This document shows positions 7,017 to 13,915 of a stretch of DNA of 16,669 nt, in pieces. How positions within the stretch are numbered: the stretch's first letter is position 1; the number at the start of each line of letters is the position of its first letter. This stretch comes from Bacillota bacterium (lineage in GTDB: Bacteria; Bacillota; Clostridia; Acetivibrionales; DSM-1351): the NCBI GenBank assembly GCA_023436485.1, contig JAEZIU010000157.1, forward strand, positions 1-16,669. The letters are read 5' to 3'. The position numbers were made by a program, and so were the translations under genes. Below the pieces are notes generated by a model. That model was not told the origin of the DNA and did no database searches. It saw nothing but the letters and a program-made list of their open reading frames with translations.

Positions 7017-8396
7017 ATGAAAAACGAAAGACCGATAATTCAAGTTGATCAAAAAGTTCCTTTTTTAAAGGCAATACCTCTCAGTCTACAGCACCTTTTC
7101 GCTATGTTCGGGGCATCTGTATTGGTACCGTTTTTATTTAACGGCTTTGCAAAAAGTGATTTTTTGAAAAATGTTCTACACGCAACTACAACTGCCAATC
7201 TGACACCGGATCAATTGCTTCAGTACAACAATGTTCAGGTTATAGACCCGGCACTTGTACTTTTACTTAACGGTATCGGAACACTGATTTATCTGCTGCT
7301 TTGTAAAGGAAAAGCTCCTGCATTCCTTGGCTCCAGCTTTGCGTTCCTTTCACCTACGGCTTCAATAATAGCAAGTTCAACAAGTTATAACCAAAACTTT
7401 TCAAAGGCACTTGGTGGATTTATAATATGCGGTTTGATATTTTCGATAGTAGCTTTTATTATAGGTAAGGTCGGTACAAGCTGGCTTGATATAGTTCTTC
7501 CGCCTGCTGCCATGGGCCCCATAGTGGCACTTATAGGACTTGAATTGTCCAGTAATGCTGCGAAAATGGCAGGGTTACTGCCAAATGATAAAGGTGCTTT
7601 TGACACCAAGGCCATAATTATATCTCTGGTAACTCTTGCAATAGTCATAATAGGAAACCTTTGTTTCAGAGGCTTTCTCTCGGTAATACCTGTATTGGTT
7701 GCCGTAGTTGCAGGCTACGGTCTGGCAGCTTTGATGGGCAAAGTCAATACTGATACAATAGCATCTGCGCATTGGTTCAGTGTACCAACCTTTGTAATGC
7801 CTTCATTTAGCTTTAATGCCATGTTAATACTGGCACCTGCGGCACTGGTTGTTTTATCAGAACATATTGGACATCTTTTTGTAACCAGCAACATAGTTGG
7901 AAGGGATTTAACAAAGGACCCGGGTCTTCACAGGTCGTTATTAGGAGACGGATTGTCAACAATGCTTTCAGGTTTATGCGGCTCATGCCCCACAACCACA
8001 TATGGTGAAAACATGGGAGTAATGGCTATAACACGAGTTTACAGTGTTTGGGTTATCGGAGGAGCAGGCGTAATCTCAATAATAATCGCTTTCGTAGGAA
8101 AGTTATCGGGAATTATATCAAGTATTCCGGAACCTGTTATGGGTGGTATAAGTCTGCTGTTGTTTGGTGTAATTGCCGCTTCCGGTATAAGAATGATAGT
8201 TGAAGCAAAAATAGACTACAGTAAATCAAAAAACCTTATTCTCACAGCAGTAGTATTTGTAATCGGTATCAGCGGAGTTTCAGTTAAGCTTCCCGGTAAT
8301 GTAGAGTTGAAGGGAATGGTTCTTGCCACTCTGGTTGGAATATTACTGAGCACATTGTTCTACACACTTGAAAAATTAAAGTTAACAAATGACTAA
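7017..8396 (+). CDS. uraA: Uracil permease, NCS2 (nucleobase:cation symporter-2) family
   Basis: This inner-membrane transporter imports uracil, most likely with protons. The protein is 459 aa with about 12-14 hydrophobic segments. Family features are clear: QHLFAMFGASVLVPF near the N-terminus, the conserved Glu in LSEHIGHLF, and the signature GSCPTTTYGENMGVMAITRVYS, whose Glu binds the base in UraA. ATG 7017 with GGAGGGGAT 8 bases upstream is preferred. A longer reading from TTG 6984 would place the ribosome site inside the gene. The PyrR attenuator upstream strongly supports a pyrimidine substrate over xanthine or urate. The gene is monocistronic, ending at a strong hairpin. It could equally be named pyrP. 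Confidence 0.95.
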   Translation: MKNERPIIQVDQKVPFLKAIPLSLQHLFAMFGASVLVPFLFNGFAKSDFLKNVLHATTTANLTPDQLLQYNNVQVIDPALVLLLNGIGTLIYLLLCKGKAPAFLGSSFAFLSPTASIIASSTSYNQNFSKALGGFIICGLIFSIVAFIIGKVGTSWLDIVLPPAAMGPIVALIGLELSSNAAKMAGLLPNDKGAFDTKAIIISLVTLAIVIIGNLCFRGFLSVIPVLVAVVAGYGLAALMGKVNTDTIASAHWFSVPTFVMPSFSFNAMLILAPAALVVLSEHIGHLFVTSNIVGRDLTKDPGLHRSLLGDGLSTMLSGLCGSCPTTTYGENMGVMAITRVYSVWVIGGAGVISIIIAFVGKLSGIISSIPEPVMGGISLLLFGVIAASGIRMIVEAKIDYSKSKNLILTAVVFVIGISGVSVKLPGNVELKGMVLATLVGILLSTLFYTLEKLKLTND

Positions 8397-8413
8397 TATA
8401 AAAAAGCTAATAT

Positions 8414-8459
8414 AAAAAGCTTGTTCGGGTTGATAAATTCAATCTGAACAAGCTTTTTT
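8414..8459. terminator. Bidirectional terminator between uraA and the glycosyltransferase gene
   Basis: A 13-bp perfect stem (8414-8426 with 8446-8458) extends inward by seven more pairs, two of them G-U, to a 5-base loop (8434-8438). It is flanked by A-runs on the left and T-runs on the right, so it can end transcription from both sides. The convergent gene stops at 8484. Confidence 0.9.
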
Positions 8460-8483
8460 AGTTAAACAAAAATTGTCATATCA

Positions 8484-9674
8484 TCAGGAACTTTTTCGTG
8501 ATTGAAGTCTTAATGTGAGAAATTTTTTCCTACGCCTCAGTTCGGACGGATATATAAAAACATCATTTTTTATAAGATCCAGAACATGAGTAACAATTTT
8601 CTCTGCTGAAGCATGATCAAAATAGTTCCTTTGAGCTTGCTTTATTTCATTAAGCTTTTTTGCATTGTCAGCCAGTAAACCCGATACCACAGCTGCCAAA
8701 GATGACAGATCGTCACAATATATACCAAGTTTATTGCTAACTGCAAAATCCGGGTTTTCCTGTTCTTGTCCGGGTAGTGCACCTGTTATTATAAGCGGCA
8801 CATTGCAGGCAACCGCTTCCATCATAACATTCGGGCTGCCCCTGGTAAAAGCGATATCTGATTTCAGCATAAAGTCCTGAATATTGGTTACGTAGCCAGA
8901 TACTTCAACTCTCCCCGGAAATTGTTGCGAAAGAGTCTTTTCCAGTTTTTCTTTCATTGATTCGTTTCTGCCTGCAATAATGCGTATTTTACAGTTAAAA
9001 TTGTCCAGAAGAATTCTGGCAACATTATTCATATCCCCGGAACCTTCTCCACCGCTCATAATAAGACATTCCAACGGTCTGTCCAAAGTATAGTCATTAT
9101 GTTCGATTTTCTGAGAAATATGCTGTGTAAATCTGGATCTGACAGGGAAACCTATAACCTCTAATTTGTGCACAGGTACACCGAAACCCATGCATCTTTG
9201 CTTTGCTTCTTCCGTAGGACAGATTATACAGTCGGCCCTTGAATCGGCCCACATGGGCGATATGCTTACCAAATCCGCTACAAAGGTGGCAAAAGGTATA
9301 TTGATTTTATATTCTTTAAGTATGTTTATAATAGGTGTATTAAAAACAGGATGCACACTTAAAATCAGGTCTGGCTTTAGTTTTCTTAATAATTTGATAA
9401 AATTTTCCCTGATTGTTAGTTCTGTAAACTCATGAATAAACGCCGGGTTCCTTTTGGAAATCTTCCATGCAAGCTTCCATATTTCCTTTGCATTTCTGGT
9501 TACCATACCATATGACTTACCTACCTTTATCCACATATTGCCGCCAAGTTCGAATCCATCTATTATATTTAAGCAGACATCTTCATGCATGCAAAATTGC
9601 TCCTGTAAAGCTTCGCTGATACTTTTATGACCATGTCCCGTATAATCTGAAGATATTATTACAACATTTTTCAT
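8484..9674 (-). CDS. Glycosyltransferase of the MGDG synthase/processive diacylglycerol glycosyltransferase type (GT28)
   Basis: The 396-residue protein has the two-domain GT-B layout of the MurG/MGDG synthase group. The N-terminal acceptor domain begins with VVIISSDYTGHGHKSISEAL (G13-H14-G15-H16 loop) and continues with KPDLILSVHPVFNTPI. The C-terminal donor domain starts at MSGGEGSGDM (GGEGSG, residues 208-213) and includes TRGSPNVMMEAVACNVPLI and PGQEQEN (residues 301-307), the UDP-sugar pocket. Relatives transfer glucose or galactose to diacylglycerol at the membrane face. The segment that usually carries TD...H around residues 130-142 reads VADLVSISPMW here, so the acceptor may differ. 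ATG 9674 has GGAGG upstream. A C-terminal Arg/Lys-rich tail (RRRKKFLTLR) could bind acidic lipids. No lipid-synthesis neighbour confirms the role. Confidence 0.85.
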   Translation of the reverse strand: MKNVVIISSDYTGHGHKSISEALQEQFCMHEDVCLNIIDGFELGGNMWIKVGKSYGMVTRNAKEIWKLAWKISKRNPAFIHEFTELTIRENFIKLLRKLKPDLILSVHPVFNTPIINILKEYKINIPFATFVADLVSISPMWADSRADCIICPTEEAKQRCMGFGVPVHKLEVIGFPVRSRFTQHISQKIEHNDYTLDRPLECLIMSGGEGSGDMNNVARILLDNFNCKIRIIAGRNESMKEKLEKTLSQQFPGRVEVSGYVTNIQDFMLKSDIAFTRGSPNVMMEAVACNVPLIITGALPGQEQENPDFAVSNKLGIYCDDLSSLAAVVSGLLADNAKKLNEIKQAQRNYFDHASAEKIVTHVLDLIKNDVFIYPSELRRRKKFLTLRLQSRKSS

Positions 9675-9721
9675 GTTTTCTCATTGCCTCCAATAAATAA
9701 TATGTATCATTTACCAAACTA

Positions 9722-9750
9722 ATTATATAATATTACACTCTTTAAGTAAA
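9722..9750 (-). promoter_or_regulatory. Sigma-A-like promoter for the glycosyltransferase gene
   Basis: On the minus strand TTTACT (9745-9750) is followed after exactly 17 bases by a perfect TATAAT (9722-9727). Transcription would start near 9715, giving a ~40-base leader that contains the GGAGG site. Confidence 0.6.
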
Positions 9751-9915
9751 TTGATAGGTATTTTCAACTCTTTTTATTGTACGTTAATAAAATATAAAAG
9801 TTTGATTTATTTTCATATAATTAATATGTCCAAACGTTATAATCGCATTACACTTTTCATATATTTATAACGCTTGATATTTGTCCGCTTAATAAATTCC
9901 GGGGATGTGAGGTTT

Positions 9916-11121
9916 TTGAAAAAAACTGCAAAAGTAGTATTAACAGTCCTGATTATTGTATCAAACCTGATATGTACTAATATGGTAAAAGCTGATGATA
10001 CAAATGATGACGGACCCATTACAAATGACATACTAAAAAATGAGAGTTGGGAGGCAGCCGGAAATCAGCTGCCAAGAGTTTCGGCAGGTGCAGCAATTGT
10101 AATGGATGCACAAAGCGGCAGGGTTTTGTATGAGAAAAATGCATTTAAGAGAAATTCCATTGCAAGTACAACAAAAATAATGACCGCAATAGTTGCCATT
10201 GAAAATGGAAAAGATGAAGAAGATGTTATTGTCAGCAAAAAGGCAGCATCCATAGGAGGGTCCAAAGTACATCTTAAAGCGGGAAAAACTTATAAACTGG
10301 GAAATCTTCTCAATGCAATGATGCTCAGGTCGGGGAATGACGCTGCCATTGCAATAGCAGAGCATATAGGAGGTTCGGTTGAAGCATTTGCTGAAATGAT
10401 GAATAGAAAAGCTGCTGAAATAGGGGCAACAAATACGAACTTTGTAACTCCTCATGGATTAGACGATCCACAGCATTATTCAACTCCTTATGATCTTGCG
10501 TTGATTACCCAATATGCTATAAAGAATGAGAAGTTCTGCAGAATAGTCAGTACAAAATCCTCCACCTTTGAAGGAAATCCCATTAATAATACAAATGAGA
10601 TGCTAAGCTTATATCCGGGAGCAGATGGAGTAAAAACAGGATATACAGGTCAGGCAGGAAGATGCCTTGTGACCTCTGCCACCCATAATGGCTGGAAGAT
10701 TATATCCGTAGTATTGAATTGCTCTACAAGGTCTGTGAGGGCTCAAAACAGTAAAATATTGCTTGACTATGCATTTGGTAACTATAAGACATATGACTAT
10801 CTGAAGCAGGGCCAGCAGATATCCGAAGTAGATATACATAAAGGTTTAAACAAGGCAGTTGGAATATTTTCAGATAAAGATATATCAATTCCATTGAAAC
10901 AGGACGAGGCTGACAGGATTAAAGTAGAATATGATATTCCTAAAACACTGGAAGCACCGATACATAAAGGAAGCAAGATAGGTACCGTTAATTATGTGTT
11001 GGACGGTAAAGTGCTGGCGTCAGCTGATGTAAAAGCCACTGACAATATCAGAAGAAAAGATTTCTACTATTATTTTGACAGGATATTTAAAACATGGGCA
11101 AGACTTGTACAACAACGTTAA
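9916..11121 (+). CDS. dacF: D-alanyl-D-alanine carboxypeptidase, DacF type (class C low-molecular-weight PBP)
   Basis: This exported enzyme removes the terminal D-Ala from peptidoglycan stem peptides. From TTG 9916 the product is 401 aa. It has a signal peptide (MKKTAK, a hydrophobic core, then NMVKA-DD with likely cleavage near residue 26). The peptidase S11 motifs are complete: S84-T-T-K87 with the catalytic serine, S139-G-N141, and K240-T-G242. A C-terminal beta domain follows, and the protein ends in a short aromatic/basic helix (FYYYFDRIFKTWARL) of the kind that anchors these enzymes to the membrane. The start is not certain. GTGAGG ends only three bases before TTG 9916, GTG 9907 is in frame, and TTG 9874 would add a non-signal-like prefix. 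The DacF assignment over DacA/DacB is by resemblance only. Upstream, TATAAT at 9838-9843 lacks a good -35. Confidence 0.9.
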   Translation: MKKTAKVVLTVLIIVSNLICTNMVKADDTNDDGPITNDILKNESWEAAGNQLPRVSAGAAIVMDAQSGRVLYEKNAFKRNSIASTTKIMTAIVAIENGKDEEDVIVSKKAASIGGSKVHLKAGKTYKLGNLLNAMMLRSGNDAAIAIAEHIGGSVEAFAEMMNRKAAEIGATNTNFVTPHGLDDPQHYSTPYDLALITQYAIKNEKFCRIVSTKSSTFEGNPINNTNEMLSLYPGADGVKTGYTGQAGRCLVTSATHNGWKIISVVLNCSTRSVRAQNSKILLDYAFGNYKTYDYLKQGQQISEVDIHKGLNKAVGIFSDKDISIPLKQDEADRIKVEYDIPKTLEAPIHKGSKIGTVNYVLDGKVLASADVKATDNIRRKDFYYYFDRIFKTWARLVQQR

Positions 11122-11173
11122 AGATGGCATAATAGTAAGGTATTTTTTACTTACGTGCGAAGAGGGAATTTTG

Positions 11174-12910
11174 ATGAAAACACTGCTGGTAGGGATAAAT
11201 TCTAAATATATACACACTTGTCTTGCAATATGGTATCTTAAAGCAAGTATTCAAGGAAATGAAAATATAACCGTCCGTGAATTTACCATAAATGATATTC
11301 AGGATAATGTTCTTTCGGAAATTTACAGGGAAAAGCCCGGAATCATTGCATTTTCATGTTATATATGGAATATCGGGACTGTTCTTTCAATATCAAAGGA
11401 GATAAAAAAGCTGTTACCCGACTGCCGAATAATTCTTGGAGGGCCTGAGGTTTCTTATGATTCCGAGCAAATCTTGTCAGCAAATGCAGATGTTGATTTT
11501 ATTATATCCGGCGAGGGAGAGAATGTGTTTCCGGTTTTGGTAAGTGACTTGTATGCCGGTACGGAACAGTATAAAACTTTACAGGGAATAGCCTACAGGA
11601 GCAGCGGTTCTATAATTTATAACAAGGGCTTTAATCTGATTAAAGAGCTTGATAAAATTCCTTCGCCATATACTGACGAATTAATGAAAACCACGTTAAA
11701 TAGAATTGTTTACTATGAATCCTCCAGGGGTTGCCCATTTTCATGTTCCTATTGTATTTCATCCACCTTCAACGGAATAAGATTCTTTAGCATGGAACGG
11801 GTAAAAAATGATATTTACAGAATTCTTGACTATAAACCAAGACTTATAAAATTTGTTGACAGAACATTTAATTGCCATAGGGAACGAGCAAAAGAAATAC
11901 TAAGGTTCTTAATATCCTTAAATTGTGAAACAGTTTTTCATTTTGAGGCAGCCGCAGATCTTTTTGACAATGAGATGCTGGATATACTTGGAAACGCCCC
12001 AAAAGGCAGGATTCAGCTCGAAATTGGGATTCAGACTATAAACACTCAAACCTTGAAGGAAATTGCCAGAGTAACGGATATAGACGTGTTAACCGGGAAT
12101 GTGAAAAAAATCCTGAGCATTGGAAATATCCATGTGCATCTTGACCTCATAGCAGGTTTACCTTATGAGGATTTTGAAGGTTTTAAAAAATCCTTTAATT
12201 ATGTCTATAACTTGAAACCTCAACAGCTTCAACTGGGATTTCTGAAAATTCTAAAGGGCTCAAGAATACGGGAAGAATCCGAAAAACACGGTTTCTATTT
12301 CAGAGACTATGCACCATACGAGGTCTTGAAAAATAAGTACATTTCATATGACGAAATTCTTCTTTTAAAAGACATTGAGGAGGCTTTCGAGAGATATTAC
12401 AATTCCGGCAGGTTTGGTAATTCACTAAACTTTATTGAAACAAATTATTTTACTACAGACTCATTTACTATGTATGAAATGTTGGCACATTACTGCAGGA
12501 CAAACGGTTATCTGGACAGACCCGTATCCTATAGGGAAAATATAAAGATTCTGTACAGTTTCTATAAAGACACTTGTAAAGATAGTACAGACTTTGAAAA
12601 GTTCCGACAATACATGATATTTGATTTTCTCAGCACAGACAGTTCCGGTGCAATTCCGGATTGCCTGAAAAGGGAAGATGATTCTCTGTCTCCCGGTGAT
12701 ATTCACCCTATGCTTAGAAATGGAGAGTTTATTGATAGATATCTTCCTCAATACAAAGGTACTCAGGCAAAAAATATACTGAAAAGAGTATTCTTTGTTA
12801 AATTAAATTTATTATATCCATATGATGAAGTGCTTTTGTTGGACTATTCATCCAAAGACGAAGTTTCAGGGAAGTATCGGAGTATATCAGTAAAAGGAGA
12901 TAGGCTGTAA
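11174..12910 (+). CDS. B12-binding-domain radical SAM protein, DUF4080-like family
   Basis: The 578-residue protein starts with a Rossmann-like cobalamin-binding-type domain (KTLLVGINSKYIHTCLA; GIIAFSCYIWNI; IILGGPEVS around residues 87-94; FIISGEGE). A radical SAM barrel follows, with the [4Fe-4S] cysteines in GCPFSCSYC (C187, C191, C194). The barrel shows IQLEIGIQTINTQTLKEIAR and HLDLIAGLPYEDFEGF. The last ~200 residues contain KILKGSRIREE and a helical region typical of the DUF4080 group. These enzymes generate a 5'-deoxyadenosyl radical; the substrate of this group is not known to me. No D-x-H-x-x-G motif is apparent, so B12 would bind base-off or not at all. ATG 11174 follows AGAGGGA. 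The 52-base gap after dacF without a clear terminator suggests possible co-transcription. Confidence 0.88.
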   Translation: MKTLLVGINSKYIHTCLAIWYLKASIQGNENITVREFTINDIQDNVLSEIYREKPGIIAFSCYIWNIGTVLSISKEIKKLLPDCRIILGGPEVSYDSEQILSANADVDFIISGEGENVFPVLVSDLYAGTEQYKTLQGIAYRSSGSIIYNKGFNLIKELDKIPSPYTDELMKTTLNRIVYYESSRGCPFSCSYCISSTFNGIRFFSMERVKNDIYRILDYKPRLIKFVDRTFNCHRERAKEILRFLISLNCETVFHFEAAADLFDNEMLDILGNAPKGRIQLEIGIQTINTQTLKEIARVTDIDVLTGNVKKILSIGNIHVHLDLIAGLPYEDFEGFKKSFNYVYNLKPQQLQLGFLKILKGSRIREESEKHGFYFRDYAPYEVLKNKYISYDEILLLKDIEEAFERYYNSGRFGNSLNFIETNYFTTDSFTMYEMLAHYCRTNGYLDRPVSYRENIKILYSFYKDTCKDSTDFEKFRQYMIFDFLSTDSSGAIPDCLKREDDSLSPGDIHPMLRNGEFIDRYLPQYKGTQAKNILKRVFFVKLNLLYPYDEVLLLDYSSKDEVSGKYRSISVKGDRL

Positions 12911-12914
12911 GTTG

Positions 12915-13223
12915 TTATATTCCTATAGAAGAAACAAGATCTATCAGCTTTCTCCAGTTTTTAATATCTTCACAAAGTGCATTTTTTCCGGCTTCGGTAA
13001 TGCGATAGTATTTACGGGGAGGTTCGTTGGAGTCTTTCCCCCAATACACTTCCGTAAGTTTTTCTTTATTGAGCCTTCTCAGAATAGCATAAAAGGTACT
13101 GTCATTTACTTCAGGGAATAACGCACCCATCTGTTTCATTACATCATATCCATACATATCTTGTTTTGATATGACATGAAGAATACACATGTCAAGAACT
13201 CCCTTTTTTATTTGTGCATCCAT
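12915..13223 (-). CDS. PadR-family transcriptional regulator
   Basis: This 102-residue protein is a compact winged-helix repressor of the PadR group. The N-terminal helix-turn-helix is evident in KKGVLDMCILHVISKQDMYGYDVMKQM. STFYAILRRLNKEKLTEVYW is the recognition region and start of the wing, and PPRKYYRITEAGKNAL completes the wing. It lacks the long C-terminal coiled coil of larger PadR proteins, so it is the short subfamily 2 form. Such regulators usually control a neighbouring membrane protein or transporter. Here the only partner is the membrane ORF that overlaps its start by 16 bases on the same strand. ATG 13223 has AAAGG 8-9 bases upstream, overlapping a 12-bp palindrome (13235-13246). 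The gene ends four bases from the convergent radical SAM gene. Confidence 0.92.
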   Translation of the reverse strand: MDAQIKKGVLDMCILHVISKQDMYGYDVMKQMGALFPEVNDSTFYAILRRLNKEKLTEVYWGKDSNEPPRKYYRITEAGKNALCEDIKNWRKLIDLVSSIGI

Positions 13224-13627
13224 ATCTGTTTACCTTTCTTAAGAAATAATATTGAGCTGATTACGCCTGCCCAGACAGTAGAAGCATTGTAAATATTATA
13301 CTGATACTTCAGGTAAAGACGATTTAAAATCAAAAGGATAACAATGCTAACTATTAATTCAAACCTTATAAGAAATGTTAATGTAATTCCCAATTTACTC
13401 GCATAATTCAAAACGATATAAGAAATTAACCAGCAACAAAACATAAAAATTGAGAAAAACCCGAATATGAAGTAATAACCCGTTGTTAACTTGAATGTTG
13501 AAACTGAACTGATTTCACCACCAAGTATAAATAAAAGTAATAAAGGAAACACAATGCAGAAAGTAATATTGGTAAGAAAATAAGGATTGCTGTTACCAAC
13601 CACCAGACAAATGAAAAAGTACAGCAA
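13208..13627 (-). CDS. Hypothetical membrane protein upstream of padR, probably 5'-truncated or frameshifted
   Basis: I do not recognise this protein. The 139 residues from TTG 13627 are strongly hydrophobic, with about five membrane segments (roughly residues 1-10, 16-37, 50-72, 77-100 and 113-126) and a basic tail (KKGKQIWMHK). The TTG falls inside a hydrophobic helix and has no ribosome site. The frame stays open upstream to a stop at 13730-13732 and reads a plausible cytoplasmic lead (NEPYIQAIPNLATIRK, then IAAIVLLLL), but contains no ATG, GTG or TTG. An ATG at 13690-13692 with AAAGGA upstream is in another frame and stops after 16 codons. A small indel there would restore a ~160-residue protein. 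The end overlaps padR by 16 bases, indicating coupling. It is either a recent pseudogene, a gene with a rare start, or a remnant. Confidence 0.55.
   Translation of the reverse strand: MLYFFICLVVGNSNPYFLTNITFCIVFPLLLLFILGGEISSVSTFKLTTGYYFIFGFFSIFMFCCWLISYIVLNYASKLGITLTFLIRFELIVSIVILLILNRLYLKYQYNIYNASTVWAGVISSILFLKKGKQIWMHK
13235..13246. repeat. 12-bp perfect palindrome at the padR ribosome site
   Basis: TTTCTTAAGAAA is its own reverse complement and overlaps the AAAGG Shine-Dalgarno of padR on the minus strand. It lies within the 3' coding part of the overlapping membrane ORF. It could be an operator or a chance AT-rich palindrome. Confidence 0.3.
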
Positions 13628-13693
13628 AAGTACTATTGCTGCTATCTTCCGTATAGTTGCCAGATTGGGTATTGCTTGTATATACGGTTCATT

Positions 13694-13705
13694 AAGGATA
13701 TCCTT
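13694..13705. repeat. 12-bp perfect palindrome upstream of the membrane ORF
   Basis: AAGGATATCCTT is a perfect palindrome. On the minus strand its AAGGA lies just before the orphan ATG at 13690-13692, so it covers the only good ribosome site in this stretch. A regulatory role is possible but not shown. Confidence 0.3.
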
Positions 13706-13730
13706 TATTTCTGAATATGTAAAATAATGT

Positions 13731-13762
13731 TAATAATATTAATAATATTATTAATAATATTA
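13731..13762. repeat. 32-bp near-perfect A/T-only palindrome upstream of prkA
   Basis: The segment contains only A and T. It equals its own reverse complement except for one mismatched pair (13736 with 13757). The central 20 bases (13737-13756) are a perfect palindrome. It is built from TAATA/TATTA units, so part of the symmetry comes from short repeats. It lies between the membrane ORF and prkA, about 155 bases before the prkA start. Confidence 0.6.
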
Positions 13763-13824
13763 GTGTAACGTTTCTTTCACTTTTTTGTATTATAAACTGA
13801 CAAACACAAAAGTGAGTATTTAAT

Positions 13825-13851
13825 AATATTTTTAAAATGACCACATATATT
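13825..13851 (+). promoter_or_regulatory. Candidate sigma-E-type promoter for prkA-yhbH
   Basis: AATATT (13825-13830) resembles the sigma-E -35 (kmATATT). After 13 bases it is followed by CATATATT (13844-13851), which fits the -10 pattern CATAnnnT. The start would be near 13858, with a 58-base leader. In Bacillus subtilis prkA and yhbH belong to the mother-cell programme, so this fits. The surrounding DNA is extremely AT-rich, which raises the risk of chance matches. Confidence 0.4.
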
Positions 13852-13860
13852 TTAAAATGA
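13831..13860 (+). repeat. Direct repeat of TTTAAAATGA with 20-bp period
   Basis: TTTAAAATGA occurs at 13831-13840 and again at 13851-13860. The copies are spaced two DNA turns apart, with the candidate -10 element between and partly within them. A regulator could bind both on one face of the helix. No matching third copy was noticed. Confidence 0.45.
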
Positions 13861-13915
13861 GAAATATTTTATAAAATTACTAATAACTACCACCGCATAA
13901 AAGGGAGGGGCTTAA

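Noticed and set aside
9916..9980. DacF as a lipoprotein because of Cys20 in its signal region
   Set aside because: The residues before the Cys are N-L-I, which do not fit a lipobox requiring Gly/Ala/Ser at -1. A later signal-peptidase-I site (VKA-DD) fits better.
10033..10455. 140-codon Cys-rich minus-strand frame inside dacF
   Set aside because: The frame is opposite the conserved STTK and SGN region of the carboxypeptidase and is most likely a shadow.
11075..11173. Longer radical SAM start overlapping the dacF end
   Set aside because: The extra 33 residues are unlike the family and have no ribosome site. The cobalamin-type domain begins directly at MKTLLVG, ATG 11174.
13731..13762. AT palindrome as an intrinsic terminator
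   Set aside because: It has no G or C in the stem and no adjacent T-run, so the hairpin would be too weak to terminate.
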